From Cristatella mucedo (Eukaryota > Bryozoa > Phylactolaemata > Cristatellidae): a stretch of 64,000 nucleotides of DNA. Shown here piece by piece: positions 1 through 28,064 of this stretch. The notes under the pieces were generated by a model, which was not told the DNA's origin, did not search any database, and saw only the letters and a list, made by a program, of their open reading frames with translations. The translations under genes and the position numbers were made by a program. Location: positions 392,501-456,500 of the forward strand of contig WPIO01000177.1 of assembly GCA_009760855.2 (NCBI GenBank). Direction: 5' to 3'. How positions within the stretch are numbered: position 1 is the first letter of the stretch; every line of letters starts with the position of its first letter.

Positions 1-343
1 GAGAATTTTATATTTATCGCACGAAACCATGTCTGGAGTACAGTTGCACGTGTGCAAAATAGCTGTTTCAAACCCCTGATAAGTGCCAGATACAGCTGCT
101 GAGGTACCTTTTTCGAGGGGTTTATACTTTTTGCGCACGTTTGATGTATACGAATTGGTGGGGACCTGCCGGTCTGCTTAACTGGTAAGCACGAAGCACA
201 GCAATGCAAATGTAAAACCCGCTTAACACAAATATGGCAGCTTTCCAATATACCAACTCAGCTTGTCCAAGTGGAATAGCCGGAAGTGCCGGAAGAACTC
301 GGGCGACAGCAAAGGAGAAAGGGGGTCGTAGTGCAGAGCTTAA

Positions 344-411
344 GCGGCTGGAATGCTCCAGCCGCCTGTTGAAAACCCTTTAAGTTCATAGATTACATTA
401 CATTACATTAG
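344..411 (+). repeat. 9-bp-stem hairpin followed by (ATTAC)n tail
   Basis: A perfect 9-bp inverted repeat (GCGGCTGGA / TCCAGCCGC, 4-base loop) at 344-365 is followed 25 bases later by tandem ATTAC units. A LINE fragment near 34.8 kb carries the same ATTAC-type tail in the opposite direction. This is therefore probably the 3' end of a second non-LTR element family that uses a pentamer tail. Upstream coding sequence of the element was not recognised. Confidence 0.4.
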
Positions 412-1214
412 ATCTGTGAAGTTCTTGCACTTAAGTGTCCAATTTCAACTATTACTGAATATGCAAATTAGCACATTTTCCCTCCTTTCCTGGCCCCCTT
501 TTTTGACACTCATCATTGCTGTACCCTTGCTGTAGGACTAAATGCAGCACGAAGTTCACCATAGAAATGTGCCGGACTAACTAGCCTAGTTTAAAATAGG
601 ATTTGATATAGATGAGGCTGTTCAATCATAAGGCTTTACTTTTTTCTTCATTTGCTCAGTCACGCAGGGCCGTGTCACACTAATCAAGCAGTTGGGTCGG
701 CCGCACTCATGCGTAGTCAGCCTCTCTTTCGCAGCTGGCTTCCCTTCTAGTTGCCTTAAATCAGCTCGTGGCTTGGCCGCAACTGTCCGGCGGCACACTG
801 CAGCTCATGCAGACTGAAGGGAGCTGTGTCGGCACTTAGTCTGCCCTGGTAGTGGCATGCCATGTCCTGAGCTGTGAACTCTCTACAGCCCTGTCTCTGT
901 CTGTGTGTTGGGCCGGCCATGATCATGGACTGGCCTTGGGTTGCTAGCTGCTGGCGCGCAATTGCATCAATTATGGGGCCGCGCTACCCGCTTCCCCCAC
1001 CAGTTCAGCATCGCTACTGTCGCCTCCAGCCGGCGGCTACGAAACTGCTCACTGCCCGCCCACCCCCGACCGTCCTGGACTTCTCTCAGCAGATGCTGAA
1101 GCTGTCTGCTCTCACGTGATATCATGCGCCGGAATGGAATAGCACCCAGGATGTGGGTACTACCATCCGGAAGTAGAGTATGAATGTTTGCTTGTACACA
1201 TGCATGCATGTGCA

Positions 1215-1345
1215 TGTGTATCTCCTTCTGTAACTCCCCGAAGCTAGCAAAGCTACGAAGACTATGGGGGTGTTGTGCTGGAGAGCTCACTTAAAGCCAA
1301 TGCGGCTTTCTGTGCATTTACGATAGCCAGCAGAGCGTAGCAGCA
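1215..1345 (-). repeat. LINE 3'-end fragment (second family)
   Basis: About 130 bases (the stretch beginning GTATCTCCTTCTGTAACTCC and continuing through an AAAGCC..GCGGCTTT segment) resemble 34,828-34,990, where a reverse-strand LINE with a readable reverse-transcriptase C-terminus is found. Only the 3' end is present. Confidence 0.4.
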
Positions 1346-2693
1346 GCGGTAGGAAAACTTGGGATTTCTTGGTGCTGTATTTAATGGTAAACCTGTGGTC
1401 GTATCTGCATTTTTCTAATTTACACATCGAACAAGTTAATAGGGCAAGTTTCTTCCCTCCTTCTATGTTGCTTCGACCAATCAGGTTTGAGTCTCGTTAG
1501 TAGTCTTCTTCATGTACACGAGCGAGAAATGGATGATACCATAGGTTTATTTATGTGCACTGCTGTAGCCGTTGAGGCAAAAAAATAGACGTGTTTCACA
1601 CTGCTACTGCTGCAGGCAATCCTTTAGGTTGGTTACTTGGGCACTTGTTTAGCTATTGGCGCTTCTTTGGGTACTTCCGTTGCGGTTGTTTTCCCTACGC
1701 CCCCTCCTCCACGCGGAGGTGTCTCCACTCGGTCATCATTGCTCGCCTGGTATCAGAGTGGCCAGCGACGCTCGTCGAATGCGCACCAGCTTTTTCGCAA
1801 ACCAACCTGTCTGAAAGTGGAATCTCCCAGGCATCCACGCTTTGGTGAAGGAAGCCCGGTAGTGCCCTGTTCACAGGACGAGGTACCGGAGGAGCTGCTG
1901 CTGCTGCATCGGTGGCTGACTGCTGCCGAGCCTCGTTTCCTCCTTCTTCCTCTTCTGGCTTTTTTAACCCTTGTCGCCACACCTCACGCGACCGAGGTCG
2001 CCGCCGATTTGAGTCCTGCAGCAGGCAATCCTTTGTTGCCAACCGTAACATGCTGGTTCGGAGGAGAAGGGAAAGATGGCCACCCCAGGGCTCCTGTGCC
2101 GCTACAATACTGCAAAAGAAGCTGTAGAAGTTAGCCAACTCTGCAGTCTGCACGCTCCTTGTGCAGGTGTGGCGTTCTAGCCTCACAGCAGCAGCAGCAG
2201 CCCTCTTGTCAGCACGTTGTCTCCCAAGTGTTCCACAAACGTGTCTGCCTGGCAAGAGATGGTGAGGTTGGGGGGAGGGGCCATTTATTACCTCCTTACT
2301 AGCTGGCTCTCAGCAGATCAAGCTGAACTCAGCTGTGCTTTCCTTGCTTGTGGGACTTATCGTGCCGACCTGACGTGTAGCTGCTTGCGCATTACAGGTG
2401 CGTGTCGGCTTTCCGCATCATGCGCTGTGACCAAATGCTCGGGCATTGATTAACGCGACGTCATGTTGACTTACAGCCATGCAATCGACATGCGGGCAAT
2501 CACTGGTGCTCGAGCGACGCGCTCACACGCGGCCATTCGAATGCCAGTTTGTATGTGGCTGTTACGAAGCTGCACATTTCGCTCGGTTTTCCTTCCACTA
2601 CCGCTGACGTGGCAAGGATCGTGTGCTGTAACGAAGCGAACCAGGTCTTAGTCTGCTGCCACGGCCGCCGTGTGTGTACTAATTCGAACGCAA

Positions 2694-2717
2694 GTGTGTG
2701 TGTGTGTGCGTGCGTGC

Positions 2718-2748
<31 letters not shown>
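2694..2748. repeat. (GT)n microsatellite
   Basis: Alternating GT with a few GC interruptions, about 60 bases upstream of the splice acceptor at 2810. Confidence 0.9.
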
Positions 2749-2810
2749 CCCGTGGGATCACCCGAAAGCTGGCTTTAGGTGACGAGAGCGTTGTCGAACG
2801 TCTTTTGCAG

Positions 2811-19419
<16,609 letters not shown>

Positions 19420-19447
19420 TCTGAGTGCCATGCTAAGCCTTGCTCTC

Positions 19448-19449
<2 letters not shown>

Positions 19450-19515
<66 letters not shown>
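19450..19515. repeat. (CT)n microsatellite in 3' UTR
   Basis: Pure CT dinucleotides beginning about 30 bases after the stop codon. Confidence 0.9.
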
Positions 19516-19519
<4 letters not shown>

Positions 19520-20189
19520 TTCTCCCTGCTCCCGTGTGCTCTCTTTGTGTCCTCTCTCTCACTCTTTCTTTACTCAAGCTACTTCTCGGTTTTCTCTCTT
19601 TTTATTCTGCCACCCTTACCATATACTGCTTGTCAACATAAGCTCCTTCCCCCCACTCTCTGCCTTCGTCATTACGAGTCGTGCCTGCCCAGCATTTGGG
19701 GTGAGTTTCTGGAAGGAGGCCGCACCGCCTCCTCCTCCGCCTCCGCCTCCTCTCAGTCTCTTGCTTCTCGGCAGCTCGAGTTCCCGAACAGACTGAGCTT
19801 CAGAGGATCAGACGATAGCAATACCTCAGGATCTTGGACATATACCATATATGTTGGAGGGAGTCTCGGAGTTTGCCACATCATGTTTAACCTTTATATT
19901 ATTGTGCTAACTTATTTTTTACGGCAGGCAGCACATCTCAAGTCAGTCAGCTTCTGGGTGCCATACTTAGAGTGCCCAGTCACTGTTATTTGCTCATGCT
20001 GTAAACGTTGCGTTGTAAACGTAGCATGCGGTGATGGCAACAAAGGCTTATCATCCCTCCTCCAGTCGCTTCTGCGGCACGAGCTATCCCAGACGCCAGA
20101 AACTGTTCTTTTTTATGTTTCTTGTTGGAAAGTGAGACGATGAGGTATTAAGAAGATGAATAACTTTACTATCGCAAAATGTAAATTAA

Positions 20190-20195
20190 AATAAA
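20190..20195 (+). terminator. Candidate polyadenylation signal AATAAA
   Basis: Canonical AATAAA about 770 bases after the stop codon, followed by a T-rich stretch. It is the first such hexamer I noticed in the presumed 3' UTR. Confidence 0.5.
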
Positions 20196-20404
20196 GTTTT
20201 ATCTTCTGGTACTTGCTTACTTCGTGTTGAAATGGGTAGTGATGTATCGTCTCGACAGTAGGCAATGTTAATTGTTGCAGATGTTGATCGTTCTAGGCAA
20301 GCATGTACGTCACTTCACTCAAGGTTGCAAGAAAGCTGAGCATACTGTCAAAGAGTTGCAAGTCATAGTAGCATCTAGACGTGGAATTGATAAAGAAAGG
20401 ATTT

Positions 20405-21709
20405 AATAACAATAATAGAGCGTTTCCTGAGAGAGCTAAGTCTCTATCTACAGGTGCTTTACAGTTTGCTGCAAAAGGAGCAATAACCAATAGTTAATGA
20501 CATGCACAGTATCATGTTTATACCAGCTTGCAAACGCACACAAGAAGGGCCACCGGTTTAGTAACCCTGATTATTAATAAGCTCTGAATCTGCGCACCAC
20601 GGAAACAGCATGAAAACACAAAGTGTACTGGGTTTCAGGGAAAAGTTAAGCAGAGTGGATGAGTCTTCACATGAGACGTAAATGATGCAACGTCATTGCT
20701 GGTAGTGACAGAAACCTGAAGCAAGTGCCTGAAATTCGGTGCATGCAAACTGAAGGCTCGATCACCAAGCGATTACCGTTTAGGGCGAGGTACATGCACC
20801 ACAACGACTGAAAGCCGAGGAGCTTGTAGTGGTGCCAGAGCACACTGGTAGAGCTAGGAAGTCGGAGATGTAGGCTGTTGCTAGCGAGTGAAGTGACATG
20901 TAAACCAGACAGGGAATCTTGGAAGTCAACTCGATGGTTGGTAGGGAGCCAGTGAAGCTTAGACAGAAGCAGCATGTCGGAACTACACCGTCGACGACAA
21001 ACCAGACGATGTGCTGAGTTGTTCATTAGCTTCAGAGGGTAAGGGAGAGCACAGGCCAGGAGTCGTGAATAAAGCGAATTCCGTAGTCTAGAGCCGATAT
21101 CACAACCGCATGAACTATTTTGACTGTCGTCCTCTTCTGTACGCAGGCTCTGAATTTAGCAATCTTCACAGCTGAAGGTAGGCAGGCCTGAAAACAGCGG
21201 TAGCAATGTGCCGATCCGGCAAGTCGTGTTGGAATAAGCACTTCCGGATTATGAGTAGACGTCACCGGCGTGATGTTAGATGAACCCATCTTGAGGTTTA
21301 AGTCTTTCAACTTGATGGCGACACTAGGTTTGTACAAGACTATTAGGCTGGTCTTATCGTTAAGCTTTAGGAAGTCGCTGGGCATCCAAGTGATAATACC
21401 GTCGTTGCAGGATACAGGATAGGGTGGATGGCGATGTTGAGCAAGAAAGGTCGAGGGAAAGGGCGAGGGAAAGGTCGAGGTAAAGGTCGAGGGATAAAGG
21501 TCGAGGGGTAAAGCTGAGTCTCGTTTAGTTATAAATTAAAGCAGTGATTTTTTTTTAGCGATGACATTGGTCAGAGGGAGAATGTACTAAGTGAAAACAA
21601 GGGGGCCTAAAACCGAACCCCGAGGTACCCTTTACATAAAGGGTCCGCTGGCTGACCGACAGCCGTTTACATCTACTCTGACACCTGTCACTGAAGGTAG
21701 GACCTAATG
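20405..21709 (-). repeat. Degenerate LINE fragment with reverse-transcriptase end
   Basis: In reverse complement it carries the 3' tail and stem at 20405-20460. Coding remnants follow: FLKLNDKTSLIVL (21.3-21.4 kb) and, at 21560-21709, the equivalent of the GVPQGSVLGPVLF region. Many stops and frame changes are present. A short minisatellite at 21446-21512 replaces the catalytic YADD segment. Confidence 0.75.
21446..21512. repeat. Minisatellite of AAAGGTCGAGGG-like units
   Basis: Five to six imperfect 11-14-base units between two recognisable LINE segments. Confidence 0.8.
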
Positions 21710-21776
21710 ATAATAATAACAATACCTTTGATATAGCTCTCTCAGAGAACTCAATCTCTTTCTAGACCCTTTCCAA
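21709..21776 (-). repeat. Very short LINE 3' end
   Basis: (AAT)n followed by the LINE 3' terminus (CTCAGAGAACTCAATCTCTT), abutting the previous fragment at 21709. It is a separate, strongly 5'-truncated insertion. Confidence 0.65.
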
Positions 21777-22225
21777 TATAGCACCGCACCCGTCATACCT
21801 AGGCGTGTGGAAGATCTCCAGAATGATTTGGAGATCGGTTATGTCAATTATGCTGCTGAGAGATCTAGGAAAACCAGCAGAGAGGCCTTACCTCGATCAC
21901 TAAATCATATAAAACCCGACTTAGGTGAATGTAAGCTCATTCTTTTATTGTTGTAGTCTTCGTTTAAATTTCGAAGTTTTTTGGATGCAGAACACATTTT
22001 TATTGTGTGGGCAGCGGGTCCACCCTGCTGGGCCAAGTCATTTACCGAAAAAGCCACTGGCATGCGTCTCAAATCACACTTGAGCAGGCATGGCGTGCTC
22101 TGTGAACAAATTCCAGAGTACAGCAGCAGGGGATAGTCTAAGAGCCTAGGTCCTTCTTTTAGAAGATGCTTACTCGAATGGCCTATGTGTTCGGCCCAAA
22201 AGACCCTCTAGAGATACCTCTCTAG

Positions 22226-22228
<3 letters not shown>

Positions 22229-22288
<60 letters not shown>

Positions 22289-22372
22289 CAACAAGCTAGA
22301 GATATTATTATATTTATTATTAGTCATATATATATATATGACTAATAATAAATATAATAATATATTTAGCTT
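22229..22372. repeat. (TA)n tract plus 82-base near-perfect palindrome
   Basis: (TA)n at 22229-22286 is followed by an inverted repeat at 22291-22372. Its arms run from CAAGCTA to TAGCTTG with the centre in (AT)n near 22331, and only about three arm positions are unpaired. It can extrude as a cruciform. Confidence 0.9.
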
Positions 22373-22449
22373 GTAGATTTGAACTAGTTACTGGCCAGTA
22401 GGAAGGAGAAGCTTGGTTCTCATGACTAACACCAGCATCGGCAAAAGTA

Positions 22450-23143
22450 AAAATAATAATAATAATAATAATTCACTTGATAAAGCGTCCTCAGAGAACT
22501 CAATCTCTCTCTAGACGCTTTACATTTGCTGTAAAGTGAAATGCAATTGAATGGTAAGTAGTAAAATCATGCTTGAAAAACAAACGAAATGAATAATATG
22601 GTTAGGGGTGACATGCACAGGGTCAGCATGCAAATGTGGTTAGTGGCACCATGCACAATGTCAGCACGCATAAGCACATCAAGGACGAATCACAGGGACC
22701 CACTAAAGGCTGTCCTAAATAGGTGTGTTTTTAGGTTCCTTTTAAATGTGGTCAGGTCAGGGGATGTTCTGACGCAGGTCGGGAGGGAGTTCCAGGCTTT
22801 GGGAGCATATGAACTAAATGCACGGTCTCCTCAGGATTTGAGGTTTGTACGAGGTATTTGTAGACTGTTGGATTCCGAAAAGCAGGTGGTACGATGCTTG
22901 GCCTGATGGGGGAGTATATCTGAGAGATAGGCTGGAGCCAAAGAATGAAGTGACCTAAAAGTGAGCGACAAAACCTTGAAGTCAATCCGTTGCTTGACTG
23001 GTGGCCAGTGCAGGTCGGCGAGAAGCGGAGTAATGTGGCAACTGCGACGCTCACGACAGACAAGCCTAGCTGCAGAGTTTTGCACCAGCTGCAATCACCT
23101 GATCGCACATGCTGGTAGGCCAGTAAGCAGTGAGTTGCAGTAC
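22450..23143 (-). repeat. LINE 3'-end fragment (family A)
   Basis: About 690 bases close in sequence to 28.6-29.3 kb and 50.0-50.7 kb: (AAT)n tail, covarying 3' stem, 3' UTR and the last coding part (HWPPVKQRIDFKVLSLTF). It is 5' truncated at about 23143. Confidence 0.9.
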
Positions 23144-23477
23144 CTCAGATTTGATTCACCATCCTATTGCGATGCCTGTGAAAATCCTGTAGCGAAGGGG
23201 TGACCGAATTGAACTTGCTTCTTCAGTAGAAAAATCCACCGGGCCTCTGTCAACAAGCTTCTATAATGGCTTTAAGGAATCAGTTACAGAAGAGCCGAGT
23301 TGACCGACGTTAAAGTAACCAAGGTCCGATCCGGTTATCCCTTCACTAAAACCCCTAAAAGTCCATGATCATTGCTAGCTGTGGAGCCGCATTTTGCAAA
23401 ATAGCTCACATGCTAAATCTTTACTGCGAACTTTACATCACTACTCAAGCAAATCCAAAAGTATAATGTAAAGAATA

Positions 23478-24089
23478 CTATTTCATGGAAACCGTGAACG
23501 TCACCAGTCTGTCAAGACGTGCCTTTTTAGCAGGCGATCTACTCTGTAGTCGTCCAGTCTTAGGAGATTCGAATACACACATGAACGATTCTCTGCATTC
23601 CTTTGCATGCACCGTGAAGACAAAGAGAGAGATTAAGCTGGATATCCTAAGCATATCAACGATACTGGAAGCCTTACGATTGCGAAGTTCGAGCATTGTG
23701 CGCGGTGAGAGGTGAGACACTTTGTTGATATTTTTTCTTTTCAATATCTCCGATGTGCAAAGAAATATCCTTAGTTTTTTTAGGACCCTGCTGAAACGCT
23801 GTATCGTTAGTATTGTTGCAATTCCAAGCAGTAGAAGCGCTGAACCCAACGCTTGACCACCGACGATCTGCAGCATGTAGCCTAGAGGATGTGGAACGGC
23901 TAACACGTCTGAATGAATCTTTGATTCACACCGCCTGAAACTGCTGAAAATCCCGTACAGAGGAAGTATTTCGCTACAGTCCCGTATAAAATCCGCTAAA
24001 TGAAGCACGCTCTGTTCGATTGTCTGAAATCTTGCAGCGCCCACCTTGTCCTCTTGCTGCATACAAATCTGCCGACAATTGCTTATCAA
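23478..24089 (-). CDS. Hypothetical 203-residue protein
   Basis: The longest non-repeat open frame in the 23-28 kb interval. It has a hydrophobic segment around residues 70-95 (QALGSALLLLGIATILTI) and a second, weaker one near 145-160 (ISSLISLFVFTV), with basic residues after the first. This is compatible with a two-pass membrane protein or with one exon of a receptor-like gene. I recognise no family. It has no LINE similarity, and no promoter or splice sites were assigned. It may be a chance frame. Confidence 0.25.
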   Translation of the reverse strand: MISNCRQICMQQEDKVGAARFQTIEQSVLHLADFIRDCSEILPLYGIFSSFRRCESKIHSDVLAVPHPLGYMLQIVGGQALGSALLLLGIATILTIQRFSRVLKKLRIFLCTSEILKRKNINKVSHLSPRTMLELRNRKASSIVDMLRISSLISLFVFTVHAKECRESFMCVFESPKTGRLQSRSPAKKARLDRLVTFTVSMK

Positions 24090-24499
24090 TTGCGATGCGC
24101 AGTTATGCGGTGCAATAACAACTAGTATCTACGTGCTGCTTACCGCTATTACTCGCGATGTAGAATTTCTCCCTGTAACTCCTGCATTGCACACAAGCAG
24201 AAATACATATACTTTCTAGCTACGCCGGCGTGCACCTGTTATACCCGCCGTCAAACGTTTTCGACATTGTTCACTATTAGAGTACTTTCACGCCGACGGT
24301 ACTCAGCTTTACTTACGTATCATAAAAGCCCTCAGAATTAGCTGCAGCATAAAGGAAAAATGGCGGCGACCCTCCGGGGAAACGCCTCAAAGCTGCGCCC
24401 CGATAATTCATGGCCCGACGAGTCTCTACAGCCCGCTCCGTAACCGTAGTAGCGCTCCATTCAATTTATTCTCTTGCACAATCGCGCTGACCGATCGGA

Positions 24500-24866
24500 A
24501 ATACTTCCTGGCAAGGCTTAGAATCCTACCACCTGCTCTTCATATTCAAGTCGGTTATCTGTGCCTATGGCCACAAAAACTTTAGAGACCATGAATTCAA
24601 TCCGTACGCTCTAAAATGCTGGACCTCACTCCCGACTGACGTAAATATATCCCCTGACTTTACGGCATTTAAAAAGATGCTAAAACCCCATCTTTTTCTG
24701 ACGATATTTGCTCCGCCTGTGGGAAATTTTCTTTGCGTTCTTATGCGTGCTGACGCTGTTCCACTAATAAATTGACGCTTCCTTTCCAGCGTGTGTAAAG
24801 TGCCCATGAAGGAATTAGTTGCATCTTGGAGCGCTATTGAAAAAATGTATTGAGTTATTATTATTC
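24500..24866 (+). repeat. Diverged LINE 3' end
   Basis: It reads the LINE C-terminus in the forward direction (ALKCWTSLPTDVNISPDFTAF) and ends at an ATTATTATT-like tail near 24860. It is more diverged than the copies at 22.5 and 28.6 kb. Confidence 0.75.
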
Positions 24867-25044
24867 CTGGACGCCCGGTACTTCCCGCTACAGGGCTTTG
24901 AGAGCGGCTATATGAAACGCTCTAAAGGGCTTTGAGAGAGTCTATATGAAGCATTTTCCGTGGCGCCGCTGGAGATAAAGAACCAACTAGCTCGCTTGCC
25001 CGCACCGACGAGACCTAGTCAGCGTGTACAACCCAGAGTGCGTA

Positions 25045-25370
25045 GTAGTAATAATAAAGCTATTATACAGCGCCCCGTGAGAACTAAATCTCTTGCTAGG
25101 TTCAATACATATTCTGCAAAGGAAGCGCGTCAATTGGTTAATTATTATATGCGCAATGTCAGCACGCGCCAGAAACGCAAAGGACTTCTCGTGTGGACGG
25201 AGCAAAGACTGTGAGAAACATGTAGGTTCAGAGGTGTTTTTTTGAATGTCACCAAATCAGGTTATGACGTGATATCAGTCGGTGGCGAACTCTAGGCTTT
25301 GGGAGGCTAGGTACTGAAGTCGTGGTCTCCAATGGATTTGAAGTTGGTTAGAGACACAGCCAAACGACCA
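25045..25370 (-). repeat. Diverged LINE 3' end
   Basis: Starts with an (AAT)-type tail and GCGCCCCGTGAGAACTAAATC, the LINE 3' terminus. The 3' UTR and a remnant of the C-terminal coding end follow, in reverse complement. Confidence 0.7.
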
Positions 25371-26064
25371 ACTAAGAATAAGGGCCATGAGTAGTGGCCG
25401 CGGCTTTGTGCTGGCATAGCTGGTTCTTCAGCCACACCCACGCAGGGCACCCCGCCCCTTCCCTACGCCCTCGGTCCTTCTTCGGAGTACCGAAGCGCTA
25501 CAGTTTCAGCTAAGCTCTCTCAGAGGATTCAAAATAGGCCGTCGAATATGGAGACATATCCAATAGCAATCGAATTACTATTTAAGTGCATGTAACACCA
25601 GATATGCCCGATAAAATGTGTACTCTCCGTCGAGAAATATGCGTCAGTAATTTAAAAATATATTTCGACCGGATACCTTCTGTCAGCGTGAGACTGAACG
25701 CCAGAAAAGGATTTCGCCTGGAGCGGAAAATGACAAGGCTGCCTCTGGGTTATCCATTCTAGTTCCACTCTATTCTGGGTTATACTCTATTCCAGTGTTC
25801 TCACAGGTTAAGCTATCAATACCACTTCTCTGTCAGTGTTAAACACGGGGCTTTCAAGTCCCTGCTTTAAATTTCGACTTGCTTACTGCTATTTTTGACG
25901 AGTTAATTACGACACTGTGGATTTCATGGCTGCACGTGATTGCTATTTATCTGTGACTTTTTTTTATTCTTGACAACCGGCGCTAAAGCGAATCTATTAG
26001 AACCCCATCATACAACATTCGACGGAACTGTATAAAGTAAGTAATTTCTTTGAGGTACCTCCAC

Positions 26065-26540
26065 TCTCTGACTCCGTCCTACCTATCAGAACTATTCCCA
26101 CATGAGGCCAGGCATCTTACCACCCGCTCTTCTGACTGAAATCGCTTATCTCGTGCGAACCTCAAATCTTTTGGAGACCGTGACTTTAGTTCGTATTCTT
26201 TCAAAGCCTGGAACTCATTCCGACTGAGGTCACGACATCCTCCGACTTGACGAAGTTTAAAAAGAAGCTAAAACACGCCCTTTCCTACAGTATTTAAAAG
26301 TTTTTTGGACTCGTCGTTTGTGTACTTACTCGTGCTTACACTGCGCATGCTACCACTAACCTTTTGTTGTACATTTTTACGTGTAGACACTGTGCATGTC
26401 GCCTCTAATAATTTTATGCTTGTTGATATTGCGCATGCTACTAATAATAATTTTATCAAGGTTCCTTCACAGCATATGAATTGCTTAGAAAGAGATTAAG
26501 TTATCCGAGGGTGCTATACAAATGTATCATTATTATTTTT
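26065..26540 (+). repeat. Diverged LINE 3' end
   Basis: Forward-strand remnants of the C-terminal reverse-transcriptase region lead to the terminus GAAAGAGATTAAG..GAGGGTGC and an ATTATT tail near 26530. Confidence 0.75.
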
Positions 26541-28018
26541 GTACAAACTTATACTTATACAAACGTATAAACTGGCAGGCCCTGTGACTTCCGTCAATAT
26601 GCCACCATATTTAAGTCATGTACACCTTCTTACTGCCCTGCTGAGGTACTGATATTGACAAGCGTTCTTTTTGTTGGTATCCTGAGCATTTTACGATGTT
26701 ATTTTATGGTTTTCATGAGCATAGCGTGTGAGGCTTCAATGAATACTCTATTACTCATGCATGCATGCGTATTCACTCACATGCATGGGTAATATGGATA
26801 ATATGGGTAATACGCAACACTATTGGTTCGCAAATTCTTCAACGACCTTACGAGAACTGTGAGATATTACACTTTTACAACTTCTCAAGCGCTTCCCACT
26901 TTGCTATTCCCCGTGACGGTCGGTGTACGATACTAGCTTCATGCACATTGGAAATTAGACCAATACAGACTTTGGATTTTCCCCCCACGAGAGGGGCTGG
27001 AGCCTGGAGATACTCGTTGGAGAGGAGCAAGTATGGGGTTTTTGCTAGCTTACAAGCTATTTCTTCATGCTCAACCGTGTGGCCGCCAGAAGACAAGAGC
27101 TCTTCCTTATGATTGCGATGCTTATTTTATCGCTGCAATCTAATATAGTCTGTAAGAGCCAGAAGCCTAAAATCAAATAAGCGTAGTGCAGTTTGGTGCC
27201 AGTTAATTTACAATCAGCTTGCATGACAAATACCAAAGCATTGCAATCATTGTCACAGCTACAAGACATCTGCTTTGGGTATAAAGGGGATGACGGTCTT
27301 AGTAATGCAAACCCTGAAATCACTGGGATTCCTCAAATGGCTAGGGTCTCCGTCCAAACGGAAGATGGCAGATCTTGTATGAGTCCTCAGTGAATATGAC
27401 CACAACGGCGGTAGCTAAATCTAAGAAATGCCATCGTGTCGCGCCTTTGCTAAAGAAGTTGCGATAGCTCCCGATTGATTAGCTGATGAAATGCTATATT
27501 CTTGCTCTGACCCCCATGACCCACCGTGTCTCAGCTTCGTATTACCGAGCCCACTCGGATTCTTTTCACAGCCAAAAATTGACTGCTCCTTTCTTATGCA
27601 TAGATACTGCTAGTGACAGTGGCTTTTGCTCTGAAGGTCTTGGAATGCCGTACTCGCTGTCATAATTAATTTGCAACAATATCCTCTTAAGTGAGAGATA
27701 CAAAAATGACGAAAATACCGACTTTAATTTAGGTATGACAGTGCCACTAGTTGATTGAAATCTTCTCGTTTGTTTGCTCGAGAATGATCGCGAATGCTAA
27801 ACTGAACTTACAACTTTGCGATCGGTTGCAATACGTTGTTATCTTGTGCTGCCAGCGCCGAAGCGCCCGCAGCACAGCCGCTTCCTGTTTTGTAGGCCAA
27901 GTGCTCAGTGCTACTTGAGTCTCAGCACTTATGCAGGACCCGGCAGCACTTATTATTACTGACTAAGACCTTCAAACAGCAATGACCAACTAAATTAGTG
28001 TGTCTGTATATGTGCGAG
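26541..28018. other. No feature recognised
   Basis: Only short open frames on both strands, without recognisable motifs or LINE similarity. Confidence 0.5.
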
Positions 28019-28064
28019 CGTGTGTGCGCGTGTGTGTGTGTGTGTGTGTGTGTGCGTGCGCGTG
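28019..28064. repeat. (GT)n microsatellite
   Basis: GT/GC dinucleotide run of about 45 bases. Confidence 0.9.

Larger units (their letters stand above)
1..2810. other. Upstream of first recognised exon; no gene resolved
   Basis: I could not find a convincing exon here. The first exon recognised at 2811 begins inside the F-BAR domain, so one or more 5' exons and the promoter of the RhoGAP gene should lie here or further left. The open frames present are short, lack family signatures and occur on both strands. The region holds an inverted repeat at 344-365, an (ATTAC)n tract at 391-411, a LINE scrap near 1215-1345 and a (GT)n microsatellite at 2694-2748. Confidence 0.6.

Noticed and set aside
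24960-25214. 84-codon forward frame
   Set aside because: It overlaps a reverse-strand LINE 3' end and has no independent signature.
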